NCBI GenBank assembly: GCA_016586335.1
Contig: BLYE01000007.1
Location: 912,019-976,018 of the forward strand
Direction of reading: 5' to 3'
Length of the DNA stretch: 64,000 bases
Origin: Nitzschia putrida
Lineage: Eukaryota > Bacillariophyta > Bacillariophyceae > Bacillariales > Bacillariaceae
The notes below the pieces were generated by a model, which was not told the origin of the DNA, did no database searches, and worked only from the letters and a program-made list of their open reading frames with translations. Below, one piece after another: positions 1 through 9,856 of this stretch. Positions within the stretch are counted from its first letter, which is position 1. Each line of letters begins with the position of its first letter. The translations under genes were made by a program, and so were the position numbers.

Positions 1-1
1 C

Positions 2-1354
2 AACCCCGTGAGCGACACTCAAATCTTCTATGCTTTGCGATACGATCCTCCTCCTCAATCCAATGGAGCATTCACTGTCCTTCACGAGGAAAAGAACGAC
101 GGCGTTGATGACTACGTGGAAGAGTGGGATGATGCTTCTCATGTTTCTGGAGTTTCCAAGACTTCGATGCGATCTGCCTTGACCAGTCGCTCGCACCAAA
201 GCATTGAGGACAAGCTCCGTCACATCCGCCGCGAGAAGGGACAGCAAGTCATTGCCAAGTTGACATCGAGATCTGAGATTGTCGAGCGTGAACTCAAGGT
301 TCGCAAGGACTTTCATTTGTCGAGACACTACGTTCCTGCTATTATCAGTGTGCACCACACAGTGCAACATGCTGCCTATTCTGAAGCTATGGCTGAGCCA
401 GGTTACTGCATTACTATGGAAGGTGCTGATACTACCGCCGAGAACTTGATGTTGGACATGCGCAAGCATGGAAAGGCCTTCCCTGAGAAGGCTTTGAAGC
501 GCATTGGTATTTCGCTCTTGCACATGCACGAACACGGTATCATCCACGGAGACTTTGGAACTCACAACATTGGAAAGTTCGGAAACCGCTGGAAGCTTTT
601 GGGTGTGGGCGGTAGTGTTCCTTTGGGAAGGCCAACTCAGCCAACTCGTGGTTTCTACCATCCTCCTGAGTCCATTGTTGTGGAGAACAAGCGAGTGAAC
701 ATGTCGAAGAAGAATTTCTCCGCAAGTGTTGTTTCCATCCCAGCTCACACAACCTATGACATTTGGGCTTACGGTGTTGTGTTGTATGAAGCACTTGCTG
801 GCGTCCCACTTGGACCTTATGCCTGCCGTGGAAAGCGTGCCATGAGCTCCACTGAGGTTTGCAAGATTGGATTGTGGGACGAGGCCAGTTTGAGAAAGGC
901 TTTACGACATGTTCCTGATGACAGCCTTTCTCGTGATCTTCTCAAGCGATTGTTGCATCACGACCCCACCAAGCGTATCAGCTCGATGCGACATGTTCTT
1001 GAGCATCCTTTCTTTTCACAGGGAAGTGTAGGCGGAAGTGGAATGGGAGACCAAATGTCGCCTGCAAACACAATGTCCTCCAGTCCCAGCCACACTGATC
1101 ATTCCAGCTCGTCAAGGAATCATCAATCAGGAGGACATGGGAATGGAACCCATCAATCTTTTCAGTTCAATGCCTTCGCTGATCTACCAGACGTGAAGAA
1201 GACTGCCTCTTCAGAGAGTTTGGAGAACCGCGAGAATGGTGTTCCTAAGAGAAATCAAGAGGAACAAGGCCGATCAAGCATGGAATCTGCAAAGTCAGGC
1301 CGAAGCTTCGGAGCTTTCAATAAGCTGAGAAATTTCCGCAAGCAGGCAGCTTAG
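2..1354 (+). CDS. protein kinase-like protein, probable pseudokinase, 5'-partial
   Basis: The frame is open to the left edge of the window, so the true start is probably upstream; residue numbers here count from the GTG at 8. A kinase fold is recognisable: a VIAK-type lysine near residue 84 with a following acidic helix, a catalytic-loop equivalent HGDFGTHN (180-187), PPES (219-222) in place of APE, DIWAYG (251-256) for the DxWxxG helix, and a C-lobe end LLKRLLHHDPTKRIS (311-325). HRD has become HGD, the catalytic-loop lysine is missing, and the DFG position reads GVG (199-201), so the metal-binding aspartate is absent. Catalysis is therefore doubtful, and a scaffold or regulatory role is inferred. 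The last ~110 residues are a Ser/Gly/Asn-rich low-complexity tail. No substrate or pathway can be assigned. Confidence 0.8.
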   Translation, partial: NPVSDTQIFYALRYDPPPQSNGAFTVLHEEKNDGVDDYVEEWDDASHVSGVSKTSMRSALTSRSHQSIEDKLRHIRREKGQQVIAKLTSRSEIVERELKVRKDFHLSRHYVPAIISVHHTVQHAAYSEAMAEPGYCITMEGADTTAENLMLDMRKHGKAFPEKALKRIGISLLHMHEHGIIHGDFGTHNIGKFGNRWKLLGVGGSVPLGRPTQPTRGFYHPPESIVVENKRVNMSKKNFSASVVSIPAHTTYDIWAYGVVLYEALAGVPLGPYACRGKRAMSSTEVCKIGLWDEASLRKALRHVPDDSLSRDLLKRLLHHDPTKRISSMRHVLEHPFFSQGSVGGSGMGDQMSPANTMSSSPSHTDHSSSSRNHQSGGHGNGTHQSFQFNAFADLPDVKKTASSESLENRENGVPKRNQEEQGRSSMESAKSGRSFGAFNKLRNFRKQAA

Positions 1355-1739
1355 ATATCGACTTCACAGTGTGGAAAGTTGCAGTGGATGAGCTTTTGAT
1401 TCTGTGAACAATAATTGATTAGTTGATTGCAAAGTATATGTTGAATCGTTTCATGGCTGGTGGTGCTGCTGTATGATGTTGATGATCCAATTGGTGCACT
1501 ACCAGTAGTTGTTATAGAGGGAGCTGGTGGTAGTTGGTGGTGGTGCACCGTGTTTGAGTCTTGAATGGTGATGGACGGGATACGGGAAATTTGATTGGAT
1601 GACATGCGTCGGTATGGGAACTGGATTCCTGTTGATTCACACATCATCACCATCCTGGCCATCGTGCGAAATGTACAACATCACAAACACAACTTCACAT
1701 GCACATACTTCGTAGATTATAGCAAGCCACAAGTTTGGA
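1355..1739. other. intergenic spacer
   Basis: Spacer between two plus-strand genes, with GGT/GTT-rich simple sequence. I see no supported gene; it presumably holds the kinase 3' UTR and the promoter of the next gene. Confidence 0.5.
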
Positions 1740-2780
1740 ATGAGTTCTTCCTTACAAGAGAAAGTCGCTCATCAAGGCTCTTCACTGGACACCACCCCAG
1801 GCGATTCTGAAGTCAACCGTCAGTTGACGGAAGATTCACTTCGTCGTCAGGCTCATGACATTCTATTGCTTACAAGGCCTGACAGTGTGGACGAAGATGA
1901 ATGGGAATTCGTTGAAGAAGAGAAGGTAAAGAGCAAGAAGAAAACATCGAAGAAAACAAAGTCCAAGAAAAAGTCAAAAAAAGGCAAATCTGCATCAGAG
2001 TCACCAAAGGAGCCACCGACAAAGCCAAAAAGGAGCTGTCCAGCAACCGAAGCAACAGCCACTTCTTCACTTGTTGCAGTGGCATCATCAGCACCGGCTA
2101 GCTGTGACACAAACTTCAACCCATCATCGAGCACTACTCATATCTCAATGTCACAATCGAAGATGCCTCGTCCTTCTGTTTCTGGCCAAACATTTCCTGG
2201 TGCTGAACGAGTGGCAGGTATGGGGAACCCATCAGGGCGCTCGGTTGGGCTCCAGGAAGACTATGATGTGGAACAGGGCGTTCTTCATGCCCCAGTGAGG
2301 GAATATTCGGAGGAGTTAGATGCCACGTCCTCAAATGCTCAACATGACGATGATATTGGCAAAGGAGGTGGTCAAATTACTGCCACAGCAGTGACCAGGG
2401 CTGATTTGGAGGAGGAGGTCCGAAACCGTCTCATGGCAGAGGTGGTCACTGCACAGGTTATTGGAGTTTCTGACCAACCCCATGCGTTTGATAATGGGCT
2501 CTCGACTTCCAATGTTGACTTGGAAAAGTCATCTTCGGAGGAAACAACAACTTCCATTTGGACCAAGAGAAGATCTATGCTTCTCAAGTTGCTATTGATA
2601 CTCTTGGCGGCTGCAATTGCTGCTATTGTAGTGGTGCTCCTTTTGAGTCGGCATCCTGGTGGTGAGGGTAGCGGATATATGGAAAATGGAAATGCCCAAC
2701 AGCAAGCTTCAGCCATTACCACGGAGGATGGTGACACCTCTGGTATTTCCCAAGACGTCCCAAGACTTGGCGACGACTAG
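1740..2780 (+). CDS. LRR-less single-pass membrane protein related to the LRR array
   Basis: 346 aa. It carries the N-terminal and juxtamembrane signatures of the nine LRR proteins at 19-43 kb but no leucine-rich repeats. In order: an LRRQAHDILLLT motif (34-45) matching the VRRQSExIL motif of array members 7 and 8; a Lys-rich nuclear-localisation-like stretch (62-84); GAERVAGMG (154-162), the family's GAxRVxGM motif; TATAVTRADLEEEVRNRL (214-231), the most conserved family motif; a basic TKRR; a hydrophobic helix (about 281-303); and only about 43 polar residues after it. Basic residues before the helix predict an inside N-terminus. It may be a stand-alone partner of the receptors or a truncated paralogue. 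No LRR-like sequence is seen downstream, so a simple recent stop codon does not explain it. Confidence 0.75.
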   Translation: MSSSLQEKVAHQGSSLDTTPGDSEVNRQLTEDSLRRQAHDILLLTRPDSVDEDEWEFVEEEKVKSKKKTSKKTKSKKKSKKGKSASESPKEPPTKPKRSCPATEATATSSLVAVASSAPASCDTNFNPSSSTTHISMSQSKMPRPSVSGQTFPGAERVAGMGNPSGRSVGLQEDYDVEQGVLHAPVREYSEELDATSSNAQHDDDIGKGGGQITATAVTRADLEEEVRNRLMAEVVTAQVIGVSDQPHAFDNGLSTSNVDLEKSSSEETTTSIWTKRRSMLLKLLLILLAAAIAAIVVVLLLSRHPGGEGSGYMENGNAQQQASAITTEDGDTSGISQDVPRLGDD

Positions 2781-3717
2781 TAGTACTCCACTATTTCCAG
2801 CATGATGGCGATGATTGCATGCCGCCTTTTTTCAAGAACGTGCATTGATTGATCATGCTGGTTCCCAACAATAATTCTAAATGATACCGATTTTGTACCT
2901 TCTTCGTACCTGGCAGAGTATTCGTGGTAGCGTCTCTTGGCCAATGACTCAGTGTGGTTGTCGCTAGAGATCTATCTCAAGGTACTAATGTAGTTCGACG
3001 CCATTCAACTTCTTGGTCCGGCTGCAGTATATTTGCTTGCTTCCTGTTGTGTGGCTCGTGGACTGGCGCCCCCCAATGATACTTTCTCTACCCAGTATCA
3101 ACACTGGGAAAGCCCTTCTGACGACCGTACATTCTACCAGTAAGTCTTACTGTGTTCATTAATAGCTTGCCTTTTTGCAGGTGGTGTAGTACCTTGGGAG
3201 GGAGGAGACCTCCAGAATTTCGAACCCTTCTCTGTTGACACCAAGTGGCATCAGTGGGGTTCTTTGTCAAAGCGCTGACATGGTTGAAGGATCTATGAAG
3301 GATCTATGAAGGATCTATGAAGGATCTATAGAAGATCTCTATCTTCTGTGACTTGTTGGGAGAAATATTAAGAAGTACATGGAACTCTTGCCGGTATTGG
3401 CTCGTTAAAATTGTAGTATTGCTTATAGAAGCGAGGAAGGTAGATGACCGGTGATATTATTTTACACCTCAATCCGTTACAGCCACGACATTTGGATTCT
3501 GCGCCAACTGTGCAATGGCCCTGCGAAACAGTTCCAAGGAGTTCTAGTACTGGTCTTGGGTAGGAACGGCATTGAGGGCAAAAAGATTGGGGCGACATCT
3601 TGTACAACTTTTATGGCAGTGCTCGTCCGCCACTTGCAGTTGTTTTGAAGCAACCGAACATCAAAAGAGATCCGTTCCGATTTCATCAGCAATGAGAGGT
3701 TCGGTGCCGACGGAACC
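2781..3717. other. intergenic region with a possible micro-gene and a short tandem repeat
   Basis: About 940 bp without a firm gene. It contains a four-unit 11-bp repeat (3286-3329). A possible two-exon reading frame runs 3076-3139 plus 3181-3278 with GT...AG borders and a consistent phase; it would encode about 53 aa, but the intron would be only 41 bp, so it is speculative. Confidence 0.4.
3286..3329. repeat. 11-bp minisatellite, four units
   Basis: Four perfect head-to-tail copies of gaaggatctat (3286-3296, 3297-3307, 3308-3318, 3319-3329), followed by an imperfect partial unit. It is non-coding, about 390 bp upstream of the first CRAL-TRIO-like/DUF6824 gene. Confidence 0.9.
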
Positions 3718-5417
3718 ATGAACTCTAGCAACAATTCTTCGGATGATCTCTCATCCAACAACTGGCAAATGGATGACAGCAGTGCCCCCAAACCGTTGGA
3801 CCCCACTACTCACAATATGGACCATCGTGTCCCGGCTGCCAACTTGTTCTTTGGTGACACGCCCAATCCTTCAAGTTTGTTGCCATCACTCAAATCCAGT
3901 GAAAAGGAGACCAATCAATATCTCGCAAAAGAACGCGACGACCCTGACGACCTCGCTCTAGAACTGAACCAATTGTCCATATCCGAAAGGCAATGTGTTC
4001 TGTACGATCTCCATGGTATCGATAGCGAGCAACGAATACAAGAATCACCTGAACTGATCGCCTCGTCTCGATTCGAGTTGGAAACATTACTCCGAATAGA
4101 GAGCCAGAAAGGTGACCTCGGCATTCTGCAGCTTATTGAGTCTCTCGCTCCTGGGAGACTACACGATAGCAAGTTCCAGCTGCTCTTTCTGAGATCAGAG
4201 CTATTTGTTGTGAGAGAGGCCTTCCACCGAATCTTACAATATTTCGAGCTGACGCTTCAATTGTTCGGTGAAACACCGTTGGATCGAAAGCTGACAGTAG
4301 AAGATTTGAAACCAGAAGATAGAGAATACCTAAAAACAGGCTGGCTTCAAGTGTCACCTTTCAAAGACAGGGCGGGGCGTCAGATAATATTCTGCTCTAC
4401 CGAGCACGGAGACTTCGCCAACCACAGCGTCGAGAGTACGGTATGTAGTACAGAGGACTAGGATATTCGCTGCATTTTTGTCAAGGAATTGACCTTTCTA
4501 ACTGACGCCTGTCCTTGTTGTCAATTCACCAACAACTGCAGATACGTTCCGCCTACTTCATCCTTATGTCCAGTCTAGAGGACGACGACGAGTTCCAGCG
4601 GAATGGTTGTGTTGTTGTGATGTCCTACTATGGTGGCCAACGAAGATTTTTCCCTGTACTCGCTTGGCGAGCTGTTAAGCTACACCATGCCTTGCCCATA
4701 CGGGCACCCGCAACTCATGCTTTGATCAAAGAGCAAGGGTTTGGACACTTCGTGAAGTTTCGAAAGTTGTGGCAAAGACATCGAAGGATGAGAAGTCGGG
4801 TACACTATGGTACTGTCATGGAAGTTCTCTATGCTCTTATGACGTTTGGAGTACCAACTGAGAGTATACCACTCAATTTAGATGGCTCCCTGAAATTGGA
4901 AGCTCATATGGACTGGCTGAAAAGGCATGACCCTTCAGGCATTCTCTTCTCAAGTCGCAAGACAGAAGCCGCAGATACAGATGGTGCTTCTTCCGGAAGT
5001 GTACCTCCTGTCGGCGGGGTGCAATCAACATCGTCATCCAGACAATCATCGCCGTTCCCGGGTGAATTGATTACAACCCCATCAAAGAATGATGTATTGT
5101 TTGGACGAGGTCGACCAATTCAAGAGCATCACGGCAACGTTGTTTTCAACAACCTGTTGGAAGCTGTTCGGGATCAGTATGACGGACTGCGACGCGCAGA
5201 AAAAACGTCCATGACATACACCATTGTAGCCAAGATTAAGAGGGCAGGCGGTAGGTTTTTGAGACCATACCCTGGCAATCCAGACCTTTGGGAAGAGGTT
5301 GATGACAGCCTCGCAAGGACCAAGGTTAGTCACACCTTCCGTTCCTTGCGGCAACACCACAGAGGAGGGGACGGCAGTAGTGCAAATCAGAACTACTCCA
5401 ATTCTCCCGCCTCTTGA
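3718..5417 (+). CDS. CRAL-TRIO-like/DUF6824 protein, copy 1 (two exons)
   Basis: Two exons (3718-4440, 4542-5417) encode about 532 aa. The 101-bp intron has GT...AG ends in phase 0; the splice is supported because exon 2 begins IRSAY, aligning with FRAAW at the same place in the neighbouring paralogue. Residues ~78-101 hold a conserved ELNQLSxxERxxVLYDLHG motif. Residues ~145-395 resemble a Sec14/CRAL-TRIO lipid-binding fold: an FLRSExFxVREAFxRILxYFE helix, DRAGRQI, then RKLWxxRRRMRSRxHYGT. The C-terminus (~420-520) is a DUF6824 domain starting NDVLFGRGRPIQEHHGN and containing GGRFLR. The family function is not established; a DNA- or chromatin-linked role for DUF6824 and lipid sensing by the middle region are inference. 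A tandem paralogue follows 0.9 kb downstream. Confidence 0.85.
4441..4541 (+). other. intron of CRAL-TRIO-like/DUF6824 copy 1
   Basis: GTATGT donor and CAACTGCAG acceptor, 101 bp, phase 0. It contains an in-frame stop (4459-4461), so it must be removed to join the two conserved halves. Confidence 0.85.
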
Positions 5418-6325
5418 GCGATTTCATGTTTAATATATGGCACCTACAACAAGACTAGATAGAACATTTTCATTATTTTTCCAAATTCTCGAAGTGTGTG
5501 AGTCTAGCCATAGTACTACTAGAACGATCAGTTGATACTAGTAGTTCATTCCCTCCCCTCCTCTTGATCAGAAGAAAGAATCACCAATACCAATGCTACT
5601 AGGTATCTTTCAGCTTTGAATGCCGTAATAAGTGAAGGCTATTGTAGTGATACCAATAGCAATACTGGTACGGGGAGTGTTGACAAGACCTTCCAGAATC
5701 CAACACCACAATATTCTACTCTCGACAGCAGTACTAACTACGAGTTTTACCACCTTCTTGCCGACTTCGATTTGTGACGTTTTCTGTAAACTCAACCAAA
5801 GCGCCATAGACGTTGCTGTTTCAGGTGACCGTAGAAAACAGTGAAGTATCAATCTACCTCGTTGATTCTACAGAGAGTTATCTCGTTACGGTAAGCCCTT
5901 GCTGACACCACCACACCTCTCTACCGCCGCGACGAACTTCCGCAACAGCATTACTTGCAGAGTTAAGTTGGCGCCACAACACCGAGTATTGGAAGGCTCC
6001 CGATTCCTATTTGAGGAGGAATAATCGTATTTAATGTCAGTCTTTAATGGATATGCCCTTGTCGACAACCACTCGCGCTAACATTTATCATCCTAGCCTT
6101 TTCAATTCTGCGATGCATGAACACGCTGGATTTCGCCACGTTGGATCCCTATGATTTGGTTTCGGTAGTTGCGTTCTCCCAGAACGCCAGATACCGCGTT
6201 GACACAATACGAGTACCCGAACCTTGGTGCTCCTCCATCCATCCACCATCCACACCTCATTGATTGCCCAGGTCTACACCTGCTAGCCTCCACAACTCGA
6301 CATCCAGTCCTAGGAGGCCTCTCCG
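5418..6325. other. intergenic spacer between tandem paralogues
   Basis: About 900 bp with no supported gene on either strand. It should contain the terminator of copy 1 and the promoter of copy 2. Confidence 0.5.
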
Positions 6326-7982
6326 ATGATTGTTACTTTACCATCAACTTCATTCCAAACAACGAGGCCGCAACTGCTCGACTCCAACTCCGTATCTAAT
6401 ATCCAAAACGTTACATCAAATCAAATGTTTGGTGGCTCCCTTCTGTCACTGGGTGCAGATTTTGATGAAGGTGCTTCACTGGCCCAAGAATTGAACAAGC
6501 TTTCGCTAGAAGAGCGTGAACAAGTTCTCTATGATTTACATGGTGTCTCTTCAGCAAACGATGGAATTGAGTCACCTGAGTTAATACAACAGGCACTGTC
6601 TAGCTTTTCTAGTCTGCTTCACAAAGAGCTGGACAATCCCAACGAGACTGAAATACTGCGAACTGCTAGATTACATGCCCATGACCGACTCACTGACCCT
6701 TCGTTTCATCTGTTGTTTCTCCGTGCGGATGATTTTGATATACGGCGCGCTTTCAACAGAATGTTGTGCTATTTTGAAGAAGTCCGATTTTTGTTTGGGA
6801 ACGACGTCTTGGGAAGGAGGGTAACTTTGAGTGACTTGAACTCAAAAGATCGTGAGGTCTTAGACATGGGTTATACACAAATGTTGCCGGCCAAAGATAG
6901 CGCTGGTCGTTCTGTCCTTTTTGCCTCGATTCCACACACAATCAAATTCAGTGAGACCTATATTGCGTTGGTACGTTTCTTTTGGGTGCTCGATGCATCG
7001 TATCCAATGTTTGACCTCTGTCTCACTTCAATTGAACTTCCTATACATTATCCAGTTTCGAGCTGCTTGGTATCTTTTTATGTCGCATTTGGAAAACGAT
7101 GAAGAAGCCCAGACGAATGGGATTGTCGTAGTGTTGAGTTACATTGGGATGAAGTCGAATTTCTGGTCACCGACAATGGCGTGGCAAGCACACAAGTTGG
7201 TGGAGGCGATACCTATGCGCTTTGTGGCTCATCATGGTTTGATTGAGACGAGAGAGTTTGGCTTTTTCTTGCGGTTCCGCAAGCTGTGGGAACAACGCCG
7301 TCGGCTTCGAAGTAGGGCCCACTACGGAACCTATCTGGAATGTATATACGCGCTCATGACATTTGGTATTCCAACAGATGTCATCCCTCTCACTCCAAAT
7401 GGTGAAATTCAATCTGAAAGTCATAGAGAACAGCTACGCCAGAATGAAATAAGGGAATCCCAGAGCAAAAGACAATCACCGTCCACTGTTACTTCGGCTT
7501 CTCCTACAAATTTCTACGATTCTGCTGATTTTGCTTTACCAGTAACGCCAGCGTCCAAGGATTCGTCAGTGATGGTGCCATTTTTGTCTTCTGATTTGCG
7601 AGACCAACTATGTACGGAATCGGGTTCCAAGGTTGGCAATAGTGAAGGCGTTTCTGAACATCTTGTTACAGTAATTCCAGAGCGCAACGATGTCTTGTTT
7701 GGAAGAGGTCGACCCATTCAAGAACACCACGGCAATGTCGTGTTCAACAATTTGTTGGATGCTGTGCGAGATCGATACGATGGACTTCGCCGGTCAGAAA
7801 AGACAGCATTAACTCTCACGATTGTTACAAAAATCAAACGAGCGGGGGGGAGATTTTTACGGCAGGACCCTAGCAATCCAGAGATTTGGGAGGAAGTCGA
7901 CGATGAGGCTGCACGTATCAAAGTAAGCCATACGTTTCGATCGCTTCGTCAGCTTCACAAACATAAGGAGCCAACTCCATAG
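6326..7982 (+). CDS. CRAL-TRIO-like/DUF6824 protein, copy 2 (two exons)
   Basis: Two exons (6326-6970, 7056-7982), about 523 aa, collinear with the upstream copy. The N-terminal motif QELNKLSLEEREQVLYDLHG lies at ~52-75; the CRAL-TRIO-like region includes FLRADDFDIRRAFNRMLCYFE and ends with RKLWEQRRRLRSRAHYGTY; DUF6824 begins NDVLFGRGRPIQEHHGN near residue 425 and is almost identical to copy 1 there. The 85-bp intron (GTACGT...TCCAG) interrupts at the same place and in the same phase as in copy 1, showing duplication of an already intron-bearing gene. The linker before DUF6824 is diverged and Ser-rich. The start could instead be the ATG at 6425, because the conserved part begins after it. The biochemical role is unknown. 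Confidence 0.85.
6971..7055 (+). other. intron of CRAL-TRIO-like/DUF6824 copy 2
   Basis: 85 bp, GTACGT donor and CCAG acceptor, phase 0, at the position homologous to the intron of copy 1. Confidence 0.8.
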
Positions 7983-8272
7983 ATTTAGTCTGACGTTGTA
8001 CAGTACTAACGCAAAAGTAGTAATAATATTATGTTGAAGTCTACTATCAGTACCGTACAAGCTGCATGTCATCGCGTGTTGTGTCCCTCGATAGAACACG
8101 CAAGTACTTTCTGAGTTGGAGACTCGAGCTGGTGGATATGGTACAGTACATAATATACGTATGACAACATTAGTATGCCATGCCAGCATAGCTTACATAG
8201 TTGCTGTCAAGACGCATAAAACATAACATCAGTACACATCAACGATAGTCTCTATTATACACAGCTCGCTAT

Positions 8273-9856
8273 TTAGGCCTTGAAAGGGCAGCCAGTTCCC
8301 AATTGCGATCCGAAAACCTCACATTGGACGTTCTTGGCTCCTTGAGAAAGAAGAGAGGATTGGAGTTCGTTCATCCAGTCGGAAGGCCCGCAGATGAAGA
8401 ATGTGTTGTCCTTTCCAGCCTTCTCCAACAATTCAGTGGCCAAATCGGAAGGCTTGGTGCGTCCACCCTGGACATCAGTGAACTTTTCTAGGCCACCAAC
8501 AAAGTCATCCTTGAATGGGAAAGAGGCGGCTTCGTGTCCGACATGGGCACAAAGCTTGACCTTGTCTCCGAGTGCCTTCTTGAGGTTGACCATAGGGGTG
8601 ACTCCGATTCCGGCACTGACAAGAACGGCAGACTCCACGGAAGGTGCAGCAGTGAAAACTCCCAAAGGGGCGGCAAGCTTGACAGTGTCTCCAACCTTGA
8701 GGTTTTGGTGGACGTAGGTAGAAACCTTTCCTCCGGGGATCTTCTTGATGGAGCATTGCAAGTAATCACTCATTGGGGGAGAAGTGACAGTGAAGTGGCG
8801 AGGGGCGGTCTTACCGTCTCCATCAATGTCAATTCCCAAAGAAAGGTATTGTCCGGCAGTGAACTCGAACTTAGATCCATCCAAAGCGGAACCAGCAGGA
8901 GGCTTGAAGGTGATGGTCTTGACATCCTTGGCAATCTCATCAATACCAGTGACTTCGAACTCAAGAAGTCCAGACCATCCTCCCTCACGGTCTTCAAGCA
9001 TTTGGTAAACATTCTCCTCCAAGTCAATCAAAGCCTTGGCAAGGAAAAGAACGGCTTCATTCCAGGCACCTCCAATTTCGGGGGTGACGGCATCTCCCAA
9101 AACTTCGGCGATGGCAGCCATGACGTTCTCATGTACCACGAAGTACTGAGCAGGAATGACAGCCAATGCACAGTGACGGTGAGCAATGGCCTCAACAGGT
9201 CCTCCAGGAACCAAAAGTGGGCCCAAATCCTTGATGTGAGTGGCGTAGGCAACAATGGATCCAGCAAGAGCCTTGGGTTGGTGCAAAGAGATTGGGACAT
9301 TGTGAGAGGGGTTGAAGTAGGCCAAAAGCTCGGGGTGGTTTCCAAGCATTCGGGTGTAAAAGTTCTTGGTGATGTCCAAAGCCAAAGGAGCGACGACGGG
9401 GGCGGTGGCAGTGACAATGTCAATGGTGCTGTCAGAAAGAGCAGTAGGGAGACCAGCTCCCTCACTTCCTCGGGCAGCAGTGAGGGTGGTCAAGATTTGC
9501 TTTCCGCGTGCAGAGGTGAATTGGGCCATGGCTCTTCGAGTGGGAAACATTGATGACAACTGCTGGGCTCTTTCCAAAAGATTTTGTGACCTTGTCGTCG
9601 GTTTTCCACTTGCCAGAATTGGCCGGTGAAACCGAGCAGAGCCCATCAACAGAGTTCGGGTCAAGCGAAAGGATACGGCGGAATAACGCGCGCTGATTGG
9701 CTGAAAAGACGTTCCCGTTCCGTCAAGTTCTCGGAACTTGGATCCAACCCCTGCTTCCGGAGGTTTGAGCACCAGCGTTCGCATCTCGCCTCCACAGAGT
9801 ACTTGCCAACAGTTATTGTTCACGCCATGGCATAGTTTACTGGAATGCACTTCCAT
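8273..9856 (-). CDS. flavohaemoprotein (nitric oxide dioxygenase) with N-terminal extension
   Basis: 527 aa. Flavohaemoglobins oxidise NO to nitrate using O2 and NAD(P)H. Residues ~140-285 form the globin domain, with B10-type Tyr167 (NFYTRM), Phe181, Gln193 and proximal His228 (HRHCAL). Residues ~297-405 form the FAD domain with RHFTVTS (353-359); 410-527 form the NAD domain with SAGIGVTPM (414-422), CGP (489-491) and a CEVFGS end typical of the family. All three modules look intact. The bacterial enzyme is about 400 aa; here about 135 extra residues precede the globin. The stretch from Met71 (codon at 9644-9646) is Arg/Ser-rich and nearly free of acid, like a mitochondrial presequence, so translation may start there. 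The gene converges with the gene to its left. Function is confident; location is inference. Confidence 0.95.
   Translation of the reverse strand: MEVHSSKLCHGVNNNCWQVLCGGEMRTLVLKPPEAGVGSKFRELDGTGTSFQPISARYSAVSFRLTRTLLMGSARFHRPILASGKPTTRSQNLLERAQQLSSMFPTRRAMAQFTSARGKQILTTLTAARGSEGAGLPTALSDSTIDIVTATAPVVAPLALDITKNFYTRMLGNHPELLAYFNPSHNVPISLHQPKALAGSIVAYATHIKDLGPLLVPGGPVEAIAHRHCALAVIPAQYFVVHENVMAAIAEVLGDAVTPEIGGAWNEAVLFLAKALIDLEENVYQMLEDREGGWSGLLEFEVTGIDEIAKDVKTITFKPPAGSALDGSKFEFTAGQYLSLGIDIDGDGKTAPRHFTVTSPPMSDYLQCSIKKIPGGKVSTYVHQNLKVGDTVKLAAPLGVFTAAPSVESAVLVSAGIGVTPMVNLKKALGDKVKLCAHVGHEAASFPFKDDFVGGLEKFTDVQGGRTKPSDLATELLEKAGKDNTFFICGPSDWMNELQSSLLSQGAKNVQCEVFGSQLGTGCPFKA

Noticed and set aside
8534..9553. 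339-codon plus-strand open frame opposite the flavohaemoprotein
   Set aside because: It is the antisense of strongly conserved globin and reductase codons and has no recognisable domain; codon bias of the real gene keeps it open.
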